Below, one piece after another: positions 1-8,438 of a DNA stretch of 64,000 nucleotides. Made by a program: the position numbers and the translations under genes. Numbering within the stretch: position 1 is the stretch's first letter; each line of letters begins with the position of its first letter. Location of the stretch: NCBI GenBank assembly GCA_963790545.1, contig CAWBPA010000026.1, forward strand, positions 131,554 through 195,553, written 5' to 3'. The notes under the pieces were generated by a model that saw nothing but the letters and a program-made list of their open reading frames with translations, was not told where the DNA came from and searched no databases. The DNA is from DATBJG01 sp963790545 (GTDB lineage Bacteria; Acidobacteriota; Vicinamibacteria; Vicinamibacterales; JAMQPK01).

Positions 1-483
1 GGACACGAGGTGACGCTGGTCGATCCGGTCGAGACCAAACTTCCGCTGTTGGATCGAATGTACAAGGAGTACGAAAAGGGTCAGGCCCCGCCAGTTCTCG
101 AAAATCTCGCGACTCTGTACCGATCCGCGGACGCCTTTGTCGTCGTGAGCGGCGAGTACAACCACAGCATCCCCCCCGCCCTCAGCAATCTGCTCGACCA
201 CTTTCTCGAAGAATATTTCTTTCGACCGTCAGCAATCGTGTGCTACTCGGCGGGCGCATTTGGAGGCGTGAGAGCGGCCATGCAGCTGCGCGCGATGCTC
301 TGCGAACTGGGGATGCCGAGCATCTCGAGCCTTTTCCCGATTCCGAGGATTCAGGACGCCTTCGACGACAACGGTGCGCCACGCGATCAGGCGACCGATC
401 GTCGGTTTTCACGATTTGCGTCGGAGCTCGAATGGTACGCGCACGCGCTCGCCGAGGCGCGACGCAAGGGAACGCCGTATTGA
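1..483 (+). CDS. NAD(P)H-dependent FMN reductase family protein, 5' end outside window
   Basis: The frame is open from base 1, so the gene enters from the left and lacks its start and the phosphate-binding N-terminus. The visible part has the flavodoxin-like FMN reductase signature SGEYNHSIPPALSNLLDHF, the loop that contacts the FMN ring in the SsuE/chromate-reductase family. This is followed by a Gly/Ala-rich segment (SAGAFGGVRA) and a short helical C-terminus. Such enzymes reduce free flavin or quinones with NAD(P)H in the cytoplasm. The exact substrate cannot be read from the sequence. A structured palindrome follows the stop after a few bases. Confidence 0.85.
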   Translation, partial: GHEVTLVDPVETKLPLLDRMYKEYEKGQAPPVLENLATLYRSADAFVVVSGEYNHSIPPALSNLLDHFLEEYFFRPSAIVCYSAGAFGGVRAAMQLRAMLCELGMPSISSLFPIPRIQDAFDDNGAPRDQATDRRFSRFASELEWYAHALAEARRKGTPY

Positions 484-491
484 TTCCACAG

Positions 492-563
492 GTACGTAGG
501 CCGGGTCCTGCTCTTTGGACCCGGCTCCAGGCGGGCCTATAACGCAAGGCCCGCCCTACGTAC
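492..563. repeat. 72-bp palindrome that can fold as a three-way junction
   Basis: Outer arms GTACGTAGG (492-500) and CCTACGTAC (555-563) are perfect complements. Between them lie two independent hairpins: CCGGGTCC/GGACCCGG (501-508/517-524) and GGCGGGCCT/AGGCCCGCC (530-538/547-555, sharing one base with the outer arm). It sits just after the reductase stop and could act as a terminator-like or REP-type element. Confidence 0.8.
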
Positions 564-721
564 TTCGCACGGGTGACGCGAAACCAGACACTCCAGCCTC
601 TCGATGATCCGGGTTGTTGACATCGACGACAAGTACGTCAAGACTTGCAATCATGTGTGAATCCGTGCACAAGCAGGCTGTTGTCGCGAAGTACGCCGAG
701 CGGCAAAGCCCCGAGGTACAG

Positions 722-744
722 GTCGCGGGGGTGGGCCCCGCGAC
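722..744 (+). promoter_or_regulatory. GC-rich hairpin just upstream of the egtB start
   Basis: GTCGCGGGG (722-730) and CCCCGCGAC (736-744) form a perfect 9-bp stem with a five-base loop, ending nine bases before the egtB ATG. A purine stretch GGATAAAGA lies between hairpin and start and may be the ribosome site. A stem this close to the start could modulate translation, but this is inference. Confidence 0.45.
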
Positions 745-753
745 GGATAAAGA

Positions 754-2101
754 ATGACATCGCCGCATACGTCAACCTCGGCCGCCATCGATCGTCAGGC
801 GCTCGTCACTTGGTATCGTCGCAATCGTGACCGCACGCGCATGCTCTTCGATCTGCTTGTCGAGGAGGCCTACTACTCGCGGCCCATCGCCTTACGGCAT
901 CCCATCGTCTTCTACGAAGGGCACCTGCCGGCGTTCAGCTTCAACACGCTCGTGAAGAAGGCGCTCGGTGGCGCCGGCATCGATTCAAGGCTCGAGACGT
1001 TGTTCGCTCGCGGGATTGATCCATCAGAGCAATCCGACAACGTGAGCGGGGCACTCGACTGGCCGACTCGCGCCACGGTCCGGCAATTCGCCGACGAAGT
1101 CGACCACCGAGTCATCGAGGTCCTCATCTTCAGCAGAACTCGATCAACCCGGCCACCCGCTGCTGGATCGTGCGGATGCGGTGTTTGCGATCCTCGAGCA
1201 CGAGGCCATGCATCAGGAAACGCTGTTGTACATGTGGCACCAGCTGCCACTTGCGCAGAAACGAAAGCCTTCTGACTATCAACCTCGTTTCGACGGCCGA
1301 GTACCCCGCGATGAATGGATCGAGGTGCCTGCAGGCACTGCAACGCTTGGAGTTCGTCGTGACGCGCTCGCGTTTGGATGGGACAACGAGCTTCCGTCGC
1401 ACATTGAGAACGTCGATTCATTCTCCATCGCGCGCCACGATGTGACAAATGCCGCATTTCTCGAATTCGTCGAGGTTGGAGGGTACCGGCAGAAGCGTTG
1501 GTGGCGGCCTGAGGATTGGGTGTGGGTGCAAAATGAAGCGGTGCGGCACCCGCAGTTCTGGATTTTACAGGACGGTCAGTGGCACTGGCGAGGGATGTTC
1601 GATATTGTGCCGCTGCCGCTCGCGTGGCCCGTCTTCGTCAGCTACGGAGAAGCGAGCGCGTTCGCAGCCTGGCGTGCCGCGCGGCTGCCGACTGAGGCTG
1701 AGTTTCAACGGGCGGCGTACGGCACGCCCGACGATCGCGAGCGACCGTATCCGTGGGGGACACACTCGCCGGGCCCTGAGCATGGCGTCTTTGACTTCAC
1801 GTCATGGGATCCCGAGCCTATCGGCAGTCACCCGGCTGGTCGAAGCGCATGGGGAATCGACGACCTGGTGGGTAACGGCTGGGAGTGGACGAGCACCGTG
1901 TTTGCCCCATTTCCCGGGTTCCGCCCGATTCCCTCGTACCCAGAATACTCGGCGGACTTTTTCGACGGGGAACATTTCGTCATGAAGGGCGCCTCCCCGG
2001 CGACCTCCCGTGAGCTTATCCGCCCCTCGTTTCGAAACTGGTTCCGTTCGCGCTACCCCTACGTCTACGCCACGTTCCGGTGCGTCAAGGACGGTCGATG
2101 A
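754..2101 (+). CDS. egtB: EgtB-like ergothioneine biosynthesis iron enzyme, frame broken once
   Basis: EgtB-type enzymes are non-haem iron sulfoxide synthases that join oxygen, a sulfur donor and trimethylhistidine (hercynine) in ergothioneine synthesis. The N-terminal DinB-like helical domain begins at the ATG at 754. The metal-ligand motif EHEAMHQETLLYM appears around base 1200, and the C-terminal FGE-sulfatase domain carries GWEWTSTVF, PSFRNWFRSRYP and ATFRCV. The first ~125 codons are in one frame and the rest in the next. The join is near 1125-1140, where removing one base restores a continuous protein (FS then AELDQPGHPLLDRAD). egtD follows six bases after the stop. Without the break the length (~448 aa) is normal for the family. 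Confidence 0.88.
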
Positions 2102-2107
2102 GCGTTC

Positions 2108-3092
2108 GTGGCCGCATCGCGCACATCCGAGCCCCGAATTCATCTCGACGCGGCAGCAGAGTTTGCCAGCGACGTCCGCTATTACCTGGGGCTCGCCCCT
2201 CGTCAGCTCCCCTCTCGATATCTATACGATGCGCTCGGATCGGCTCTCTTCGACGCTATTTGCGAGCTTCCGTGGTACGCGATTCCGCGCGCAGAGGCAC
2301 AGCTGCTCGTCTGAACACCGCGATGATGTCTTCAGGGCGCTCGGACGGGTCACGACCATTGTCGAACTCGGCCCTGGCCGTGGCGAGAAACTGCTGGCTC
2401 TTCTCGAAGCGCGCCCGCCGCAGGCTGAAATTCTCACCATCCACCTGGTCGATATTTCTCGCGCCGCGCTGACGGCTTCAGCGCGCGCGCTGGGCGGGCT
2501 GGAAGATATCGAGATCGTCACTCACGAAGCCCCGTACGAGGTCGGTCTGGAAGAACTCGGACGCTAATCGCGAGCAGGTGGTGTCACGCTGGCGCTGTTT
2601 TCTGGGATCGAACATTGGGAATTTCGATCGCCCTGGGGCAGAGGCGTTTCTGAGAACCATCCGAGCTGCTTTGGTCCCGGGAGATGCCTTCTCCTCGGAG
2701 CCGATCTCGTGAAGCCGGAACAGGACCTGTTGCTGGCGTACGACGATCCTCTTGGGGTGACGGCCGCGTTCAATCGCAATCTGCTCGTCCGGATCAATCG
2801 CGAGCTGGGCGGCCACTTCGACCTCGATGCCTTCGATCACCGCGCCGTGTGGAACGCACCCGAATCACGAATGGAAATGCACCTGGTGGCGCGGGTGGCA
2901 CACCGCGTGCGGATTGACGGGGCGGACCTCGAGATTGACTTCGGTGAGGGTGAACCAATCTGGACCGAGAGCTCTTACAAGTACCAGCCAGACGAAGTGG
3001 TGGATCTCGTCGAGCGCGCCGGGTTCAAATGTCTGGCACAGTGGATAGAAACGTCAGCGTCGTTTGCGCTTTCGCTGTTCCAGGCAAAATAG
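2108..3092 (+). CDS. egtD: EgtD-like histidine N-methyltransferase, frame broken about three times
   Basis: EgtD trimethylates histidine with SAM to give hercynine, the substrate of the upstream EgtB. The family pieces appear in order but in different frames: YYLGLAPRQLPSRYLYDALG from the GTG at 2108; the SAM motif VELGPGRGEKLL near 2360; FLGSNIGNFDRPGAEAFL near 2600-2650; and LGADLVKPEQDLLLAYDDP to the stop at 3092. Frame changes fall near 2260-2320, 2556-2566 and about 2685. With all three repaired the protein has the usual length of about 325 aa. Either this is a decaying gene or the sequence here carries several indel errors. No egtA, egtC or egtE is visible in the window. Confidence 0.85.
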
Positions 3093-3133
3093 AATCGTTC
3101 GGATCGTTCGGGCCGTTCGGATCGCGACCCTCC

Positions 3134-4464
3134 ATGCGGGCCCTTCAGTCTTTCTTCGAATTGAATCAACGCGGCACGACGATCGCGCGCGAGCTGCGCG
3201 GCGGCGTCGCCACGTTTCTGACGATGGCCTATATCCTCGTGGCCAATCCCGCGATTCTTGTCTCCGCGGGCGTGCCGGCCGAGGCCGCTGTCGCGGCCAC
3301 GGCGTTGGCCGCAGGTCTTTGCTCCATCGCAATGGGCCTGGGTGCGAACTTTCCGCTCGCGCTTGCACCGGGCATGGGCATTAATGCGTTGGTGGCTTTT
3401 CAAATCGCGCCAGCGGTCGGTTCATGGCAGACGGCTATGGGACTGGTCGTCATCGACGGAATGGTCGTGCTCGGCCTGGCGGTGCTTGGGCTTCGCGAGG
3501 CCGTCATGCACGCCATTCCAGCCGACCTCCGTCGGGCGATCGGTGTCGGGATCGGACTCCTCATCGCTTTCATTGGCGCGGTGAACGCACGCCTGGTCGT
3601 GGTCCCTGCGAGTACGGCCGCGATCGTCACCGAGGATCCAACCGCCGCGCTTCCTCCCGTGACGTCGGGAGAACTGGCCGCCGCTGAACCGCTCATCGCT
3701 CTCGTTGGCCTGTTGACGATGGCCTACCTGCTCCATCGCCGCGTGACCGGAGCATTGGTCATCGGCATCGTAGTGGGGACGATTCTCGCCGGGCTGTTCG
3801 ATCGCGTTTCAGTGCCGTCAGGTTCACCTGTTCGGCTCCCGGTGCTCGACACACTGTTTCAAGCCAACGTTCGCGAGGCGCTGGACCCGCGATTCGCGGC
3901 CTGCTCCTGTCGCTCGTCATGATTGATTTCTTCGACACGGTCGGGACGGCCACAGGAATTGCGGAGGCGAGCGGATTGATCGATTCGAAGGGACACATTC
4001 CAGGCCTGCGCCGCATTCTCGCCATTGACGCCGTCAGTGCTTCCATCGGCGGGGCGTTTGGAGCAAGCTCGGTGACGGCGTACGTCGAGTCCGCGGCGGG
4101 CGTCGCGGAAGGCGCGCGCACCGGTCTACATTCGGTCGTTGTCGGTGGCTTGTTTCTGCTGGCGGCATTCGCGGCCCCACTGGTGACGGTGGTCCCTTCG
4201 GCTGCAACCGCCCCTGCTCTTATCGTGGTCGGCTCGCTGATGGTCCGTCAGATTACGCGCATCGAGTTTGAATCCTGGAGTACCGCGATTCCTGCCTTTC
4301 TGATCTTGTTGATGATCCCTTTGACCTATTCCATCTCCCATGGGATCGGACTCGGATTCATCGCGTACGTTCTGATCAAGCTTGCGGACCGCCGCTTCGC
4401 CGAAATCCATCCGCTCATGTACGCTGCCGCCGTGGCCTTTGCCATTCACCTGTTCTGGATCTGA
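3134..4464 (+). CDS. NCS2 family purine permease (AzgA/PbuG type), frame broken once
   Basis: This is a polytopic inner-membrane transporter for nucleobases such as adenine, guanine or hypoxanthine, probably with proton symport. The ATG at 3134 gives the typical start with a TTIARELRGGVATFLTMAYI segment. LAPGMGINALVAF and DFFDTVGTATG are the two family signatures that line the substrate site. The frame changes around 3895-3905, where one missing base turns LLLSLVMIDFFD into a short out-of-frame tail; the second part then runs cleanly to 4464. The joined length of about 443 aa is normal. A tiny membrane protein is convergent immediately downstream. The substrate is not resolved by sequence alone. 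Confidence 0.88.
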
Positions 4465-4473
4465 GGTTGCGAT

Positions 4474-4650
4474 TCACTCTGACGATTGTGGGCGACGGGT
4501 TTTCACGATCGCTCCCATGATTCCCAGCCCCGTAAGCATAGCGGCTCCGACACCGATCCATTGGTTGCTCATTCCCACGAGGTGGGCTCCATACGCAAGC
4601 GCACAGACGGCAACGACAACGCCAATCATGTAAACCGCAAAGTTGGTCAT
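4474..4650 (-). CDS. Small two-helix membrane protein, unknown function
   Basis: This 58-residue protein begins MTNFAVYMIGVVVAVCALAY. It has two predicted membrane helices separated by a short polar turn (HLVGMSNQW) and a basic C-terminal tail (KTRRPQ). The ATG at 4650 is preferred over an upstream ATG at 4680 because GGAGGAG lies at good spacing before it. It is convergent with the permease gene, only nine bases away. I do not recognise a named family, and a role in the envelope is a guess from topology. Confidence 0.6.
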   Translation of the reverse strand: MTNFAVYMIGVVVAVCALAYGAHLVGMSNQWIGVGAAMLTGLGIMGAIVKTRRPQSSE

Positions 4651-4701
4651 ACCGTCTACTCCTCCAGACGGATGATCCAAGCGTGCAACTCCTGTACCTA
4701 T

Positions 4702-4850
4702 GCGGGGGCTAAAGCCCCCGCGCTACGAGTTGTAGCGCGCGGGCTTTAGCGCACGGTGGCCCAAGCAATGGTAGCGCGCGGGCTTTAGCCCGCGCGACGT
4801 GATAAATCCCTCAGGCGGTTGTAGCGCGCGGGCTTTCGCCCGCGCGACGT
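4702..4850. repeat. Cluster of four hairpin repeats with CTTTAG-like loops
   Basis: The first unit is GCGGGGGCT/AGCCCCCGC (4702-4721). Three units beginning GTAGCGCGCGGGCTTT follow at about 4732, 4771-4800 and 4821-4850; the last two are near-identical perfect palindromes ending CGCGCGACGT. The first two units are in opposite orientation. They look like REP-type elements and lie between a small membrane protein and the DinB gene. Confidence 0.8.
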
Positions 4851-4925
4851 GCATCGAAACGCTGCACAACAACACTGGACTGTCGGCTTGGTTGCCCACC
4901 TCCGGCCCAGCGTGTTTGGGGCTGG

Positions 4926-5399
4926 CTATTTCGTCAGCGATGCTCTGGCGCGGCGGATCTGGTCGGCGTGGTTGTGGGCATGATCCGCATAGATTTTGAG
5001 CCAATCCTGGACGGCGTACCGGCCGTGCTGGGTATGCGTACCTTCCCTTTCCCATTCAGCGTCCGACATTCGATCGAGGAGCTCGGCCGTCGTCAGTCGC
5101 GCCGTTCGGAACGCGTCCAACGAGGCTGCGATGGGGCGATCGTAGTAGAGCTTCCGCGCAAACTCGGCCTCGTCGTAGCCGTTGATCGCGGGTCGGTCTT
5201 CGGCGATGAGCAGCCGCAGACGGATTGCAGATGTCATCTCGCTGTCGGCCAGGTGATGCACGATTTCGCGAGCAGACCACTTCTCCGGGGCCGGCCGCGC
5301 GTCGAGCTCGGCATCGGTCGCACCTTCGAGCGCTTCCGCGACGGTTCGATAGCCTTCCTTGTACTTCTGCACCAGTTGTTGTCGCGTGCCTCGGTCCAT
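4926..5399 (-). CDS. DinB family protein
   Basis: This 157-residue four-helix-bundle protein has the DinB/YfiT pattern. An N-terminal helix is followed by PAPEKWSAREIVHHLADSE, where the first His of the metal triad sits in VHHLADSE. The C-terminus carries YADHAHNHADQIRRARA, which supplies the other histidines. The family includes metal-dependent thiol S-transferases (bacillithiol or mycothiol type) and many uncharacterised members. The residues needed for metal binding are all present, so it is probably a functional enzyme, but its thiol partner is unknown. It stands alone on the minus strand. Confidence 0.85.
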   Translation of the reverse strand: MDRGTRQQLVQKYKEGYRTVAEALEGATDAELDARPAPEKWSAREIVHHLADSEMTSAIRLRLLIAEDRPAINGYDEAEFARKLYYDRPIAASLDAFRTARLTTAELLDRMSDAEWEREGTHTQHGRYAVQDWLKIYADHAHNHADQIRRARASLTK

Positions 5400-5538
5400 A
5401 CTCGGTCCTCCGCGCTCAGAGTAACATCGACTGGGCGGTTCGCAGGTTCAGTCCGCTAACGGCCGTAAGATATGATGATCAGGTCATGCTGAGGAAATCA
5501 GACGGTCACCAAATTGTGGCGCGACCGTATTGCGGACC

Positions 5539-6072
5539 ATGGCCATGCCAGATAGTCGACGCAGCGGCTCGTCGGTCTGGAAGTCGAAGAACGAACAGGC
5601 AACGTTCAGCCACTCGGTGGTCATTGGAGCCGCCCCTCAGCGGGTCTTGGATGCCTTCTTCGATCCCGCAGACCTTGCCGCGTGGTGGCGCCCCTCACGG
5701 TCGGTGACCACACCCCGCCTGTTCGGCGCCTACGCATTGCAGTGGGCGACCAGCGACTACCGGGACGAGGTATTGGGTCCCCTTGGTGGCACATTCCACG
5801 GAACCGTTGTCGAATACACCCCGGGACGTGAATTCCTCGTTGCCGACGCGTTCTGGCTTCCGCCTGAAGGAGAACCAATTGGCCCCATGGCGTTCGAGGT
5901 TGTCTGCGAGCCCCATGAGTCGGAGCGGGCGCTTCAACCGGCCACGCTTCTTCGGGTCGCGCAAAAGGGTTATGAGGAAAGCGAGCGTTGGGCCCGTTAC
6001 TACGACGTCCTTCGGATCGGATTGCGTCGGGCGCTCGACACGATGAAGTTGCACCTCGAGCAGAATGGGTAG
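5539..6072 (+). CDS. SRPBCC/AHSA1-like START-domain protein
   Basis: The helix-grip fold is indicated by SHSVVIGAAPQRVLDAFFDPADLAAWW near the N-terminus, the usual opening of AHSA1-type proteins, and by a long amphipathic C-terminal helix (DVLRIGLRRALDTMKLHLEQ). Such proteins bind hydrophobic ligands, and many remain unassigned. The ATG at 5539 is chosen; another ATG lies two codons later and a TTG just upstream, and none has a clear ribosome site. The stop overlaps the start of the AlkD-like gene, so the two are probably co-translated. Confidence 0.8.
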   Translation: MAMPDSRRSGSSVWKSKNEQATFSHSVVIGAAPQRVLDAFFDPADLAAWWRPSRSVTTPRLFGAYALQWATSDYRDEVLGPLGGTFHGTVVEYTPGREFLVADAFWLPPEGEPIGPMAFEVVCEPHESERALQPATLLRVAQKGYEESERWARYYDVLRIGLRRALDTMKLHLEQNG

Positions 6073-6835
6073 CGGGAGCACGGCTACGTCACCTCAGCGC
6101 CGACGCACATCCAAGAGCGTGACGGGAGCATCTGAGGCGCGTCGACTCCTTCGAGCGCATGCCAGCTCTGTGAAGGCAGTTGGACTGCAACGCTTCTTCA
6201 AGACCGGACCTGGAGAGTACGCGGAGGGCGATCGCTTCCTTGGCGTGATGGTTCCGCACACGCGGCTCGTGGCACGAACGTGTGCCGACCTGTCTCCTGG
6301 TTCGATCCAATCGCTCATCCAGTCTCCCTTCCACGAAGAGCGTCTCCTCGGTCTCCTCATTCTCGGGCGGCAGTATCAACGAGGCACGACCGTCAGACGG
6401 GATGCTCTGTTTCGTCTGTACCTGCGCAACCGAAAGTGGATCAACAATTGGGATTTGGTCGATTCGAGCGCCCCGTATGTGGTGGGCCCGCACCTCGAAC
6501 GCTCCGACCGAAGTCTGCTGTCGCAACTGGCAGCCTCGAAGCGCCTTTGGGATCGCCGAATCGCCATGCTCGCCACATTTCACTTCATCAGGAACGGCGA
6601 CTTTACCGATGCGTTCAGGCTCTGTGAACGGCTGTTAGCGGATCGGGAAGATTTGATGCACAAGGCGTGCGGCTGGATGTTGCGGGAGATTGGCAATCGA
6701 GACCGACGAGCGCTCGAGCGGTTCCTCGCGCGACACGCATCGACGATGCCACGAACGATGCTGCGGTATGCGGTCGAGCGCCTGCCCGAATCTTCAAGGC
6801 GCCGATTCATGGCGGCGCGAGGTCGAAAATCGTGA
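6065..6835 (+). CDS. AlkD-like DNA alkylation repair protein (HEAT-like repeats)
   Basis: AlkD-type enzymes are DNA glycosylases that remove alkylated bases using a superhelix of HEAT-like repeats. The signature segments are present: FHEERLLGLLILGRQY, then NRKWINNWDLVDSSAPYVVG, RLWDRRIAMLATFHFI and KACGWMLREIG. The WINNWDLVD stretch contains the aspartate and tryptophans of the active-site cleft. Length (about 256 aa) is typical, with a basic and Ser-rich N-terminal extension of about 35 residues. The start overlaps the SRPBCC stop by eight bases, and its own stop overlaps the next gene as GTGA, which implies an operon. Confidence 0.85.
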   Translation: MGSGSTATSPQRRRTSKSVTGASEARRLLRAHASSVKAVGLQRFFKTGPGEYAEGDRFLGVMVPHTRLVARTCADLSPGSIQSLIQSPFHEERLLGLLILGRQYQRGTTVRRDALFRLYLRNRKWINNWDLVDSSAPYVVGPHLERSDRSLLSQLAASKRLWDRRIAMLATFHFIRNGDFTDAFRLCERLLADREDLMHKACGWMLREIGNRDRRALERFLARHASTMPRTMLRYAVERLPESSRRRFMAARGRKS

Positions 6836-7050
6836 CAGATCCCAAGAGTCCTATCATCCAGGACGAGCGGGTGCGTGTCTGGCTGGCGGCGGCCGAAGCC
6901 GACGCCGATCGGCGCGGCTTGCCCGAGGTGAAACCCGCGTTGCGCCTGTTTGCGCAGTCAACGGCGGCCCTGCGCGCCGCAGACTGGAACGGCCTCGCCC
7001 TGCCGGACGAGAACGCGGATCCCGTGGATCACCCGGATCGCGGAGAATGA
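6832..7050 (+). CDS. Small AtzG/GatC-like putative amidase partner
   Basis: This 72-residue acidic protein starts at a GTG that overlaps the AlkD stop (GTGA), and its own stop overlaps the amidase ATG (ATGA). The layout is a helix, RVRVWLAAAEADADRRGLPE, a second helix with TAALRAADWNGLA, then LPDENADPVDHP. This resembles the short GatC-like subunits such as AtzG/DUF4089, which have two helices followed by a Pro/Asp-rich tail that wraps the amidase. The call rests on size, layout and position, not on a confident sequence match. Confidence 0.5.
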   Translation: MTDPKSPIIQDERVRVWLAAAEADADRRGLPEVKPALRLFAQSTAALRAADWNGLALPDENADPVDHPDRGE

Positions 7051-8418
7051 GTAACATCGGTGCGTTGCCGACGATCGCGGCCGCTGCCAGGCAGCTTCGA
7101 AACGGCGCCACGACCTCGCAGAAGCTCACGACAGCCTGTCTCGAGCGGATCACCGAACTCAATTCGCGCCTGAACGCCTTTATCACCGTTCTTGGGGATC
7201 GGGCCCTGGCGGATGCAGAAGCTGCCGACCGCGAGCTCGCAGGTGGAATGGATCGAGGGCCACTGCACGGGATTCCCCTCTCGTTGAAGGATCTCATCGA
7301 CCTGGCGGGCTCGCCGACCACGGCGGCTTCTCGGCTTCGCCAGGGTGACATCGCACAGCGCGACGCGCCTGTGGTGGATCGCCTCAGACAGGGCGGTGCG
7401 ATCTTTGTCGGCAAATGCAATCTCCACGAGTTTGCCTACGGCACCACCAGCGAGGATTCTGCGTTTGGCCCCGTGCGACATCCACTCGATCCGAATCGGT
7501 CAGCCGGCGGATCGAGCGGTGGATCCGCAGTGGCTATCGCCACCGGGATGTCTTTCGCTTCTGTGGGGACCGACACGGGAGGGTCCATTCGCATTCCGGC
7601 CGCACTGTGCGGAATTGTCGGTCTCAAGCCGACCTACGCCGAGCTTCCGCTTTCGGGGATTGTTCCCCTGAGCGCATCGCTGGATCACGTTGGACCCATG
7701 ACGCGGTCCGTCGGAGACGCCTGGATCATGTTCAACGTCATGAAGGGTCACGGCGCCCCGACGATCGAACGACCGGCATTGGATCGTCGCCGGACTCGTT
7801 TTGGCGTGCCACGTTCGTATTTCTTTGACATCCTCGACGATGACGTGCGCCGTTCGTTCGAAGAGCGTGTGAAGCATCTGCGAACCAGCGGGTGCTGAGG
7901 TTCAAGACGTGTGGATTCCGCATGCGGCAGACGCGCCGCCCATCTATCTGCACATCCAAGCGCCCGAAGCGGCTTCGGTCCATGCACGATCGCTCGAGCG
8001 ACAACCCGATGCCTACACGCCGAACGTACGCTGGCGACTCGAAGCCGGCCGCTATCTTCTGGCCGAAGACTACGTCCGCGCCCAACGTGGTCGTCTGGTG
8101 CTGCGACGCGAAGTCGATGCGATACTGCGGACCTGTCATGCACTGCTGCTGCCGACGGTGCCAATTCCCGCACCACCCCTAGGGGCGGTCGAGGCGACAG
8201 TGGGCGATCGGAAAGAGCTGGTTCGTAGCGTCATGCTGCGATTGACCCAGCTGTTCAACCTCACAGGCAATCCGGTGATCTCGATTCCTGCCGGTGCGAC
8301 GGCTTCAGGGTTGCCGTGCGGTCTCCAGATCGTCGGTCGCAGGGGTGCGACCGAGGAACTGCTGGAGATTGCCAGCGCCTGTGAAGACATGGGGTCAGAC
8401 CCCACCACAGAATCGTAA
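7047..8418 (+). CDS. Amidase-signature family hydrolase, frame broken once
   Basis: The amidase-signature Ser-cisSer-Lys triad is visible: Lys in GIPLSLKDLID, the cis-Ser in SAGGSSGGSA, and the nucleophile Ser in TDTGGSIRIPA. The protein hydrolyses or transfers amide nitrogen (GatA, AtzE and bacterial amidases share the fold). Near 7889-7891 a GGG run shifts the frame; removing one G joins RTSG to AEVQDVW. The C-terminal half then carries LLPTVPIPAPP and FNLTGNPVISIPAG, as expected. The final residues (GSDPTTES) are encoded by a palindromic repeat that overlaps the 3' end. Coupling to the small upstream protein suggests a GatCA/AtzEG-like pair. Confidence 0.9.
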
Positions 8419-8434
8419 CGGGGTCTGACCCCAT
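8389..8434. repeat. Inverted repeat ATGGGGTCAGACCCC / GGGGTCTGACCCCAT
   Basis: The arms at 8389-8403 and 8420-8434 are perfect complements of 15 bases with a 16-base loop that contains the amidase stop codon. It can fold as a strong stem between the amidase and the next gene on the same strand, so it may act as a terminator. It also encodes the last residues of the amidase. Confidence 0.8.
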
Positions 8435-8438
8435 TCCA

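Noticed and set aside
640..830. Small ORFs around the egtB leader
   Set aside because: They overlap the hairpin and the start of egtB in other frames, with no ribosome site or motif.
2010..2567. Separate gene between egtB and egtD pieces
   Set aside because: Its coding part is just the middle of EgtD in a shifted frame; the beginning is nonsense.
2567..2567. Stop-codon read-through or selenocysteine in the broken genes
   Set aside because: The sequence on the other side is in a different frame, so recoding of a stop would not restore the protein.
4702..4850. Insertion sequence
   Set aside because: No transposase-like ORF and no target duplication; hairpin units fit REP-type repeats better.
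7889..7891. Programmed frameshift in the amidase
   Set aside because: No slippery heptamer or downstream stem is evident; a one-base error in GGG explains it more simply.
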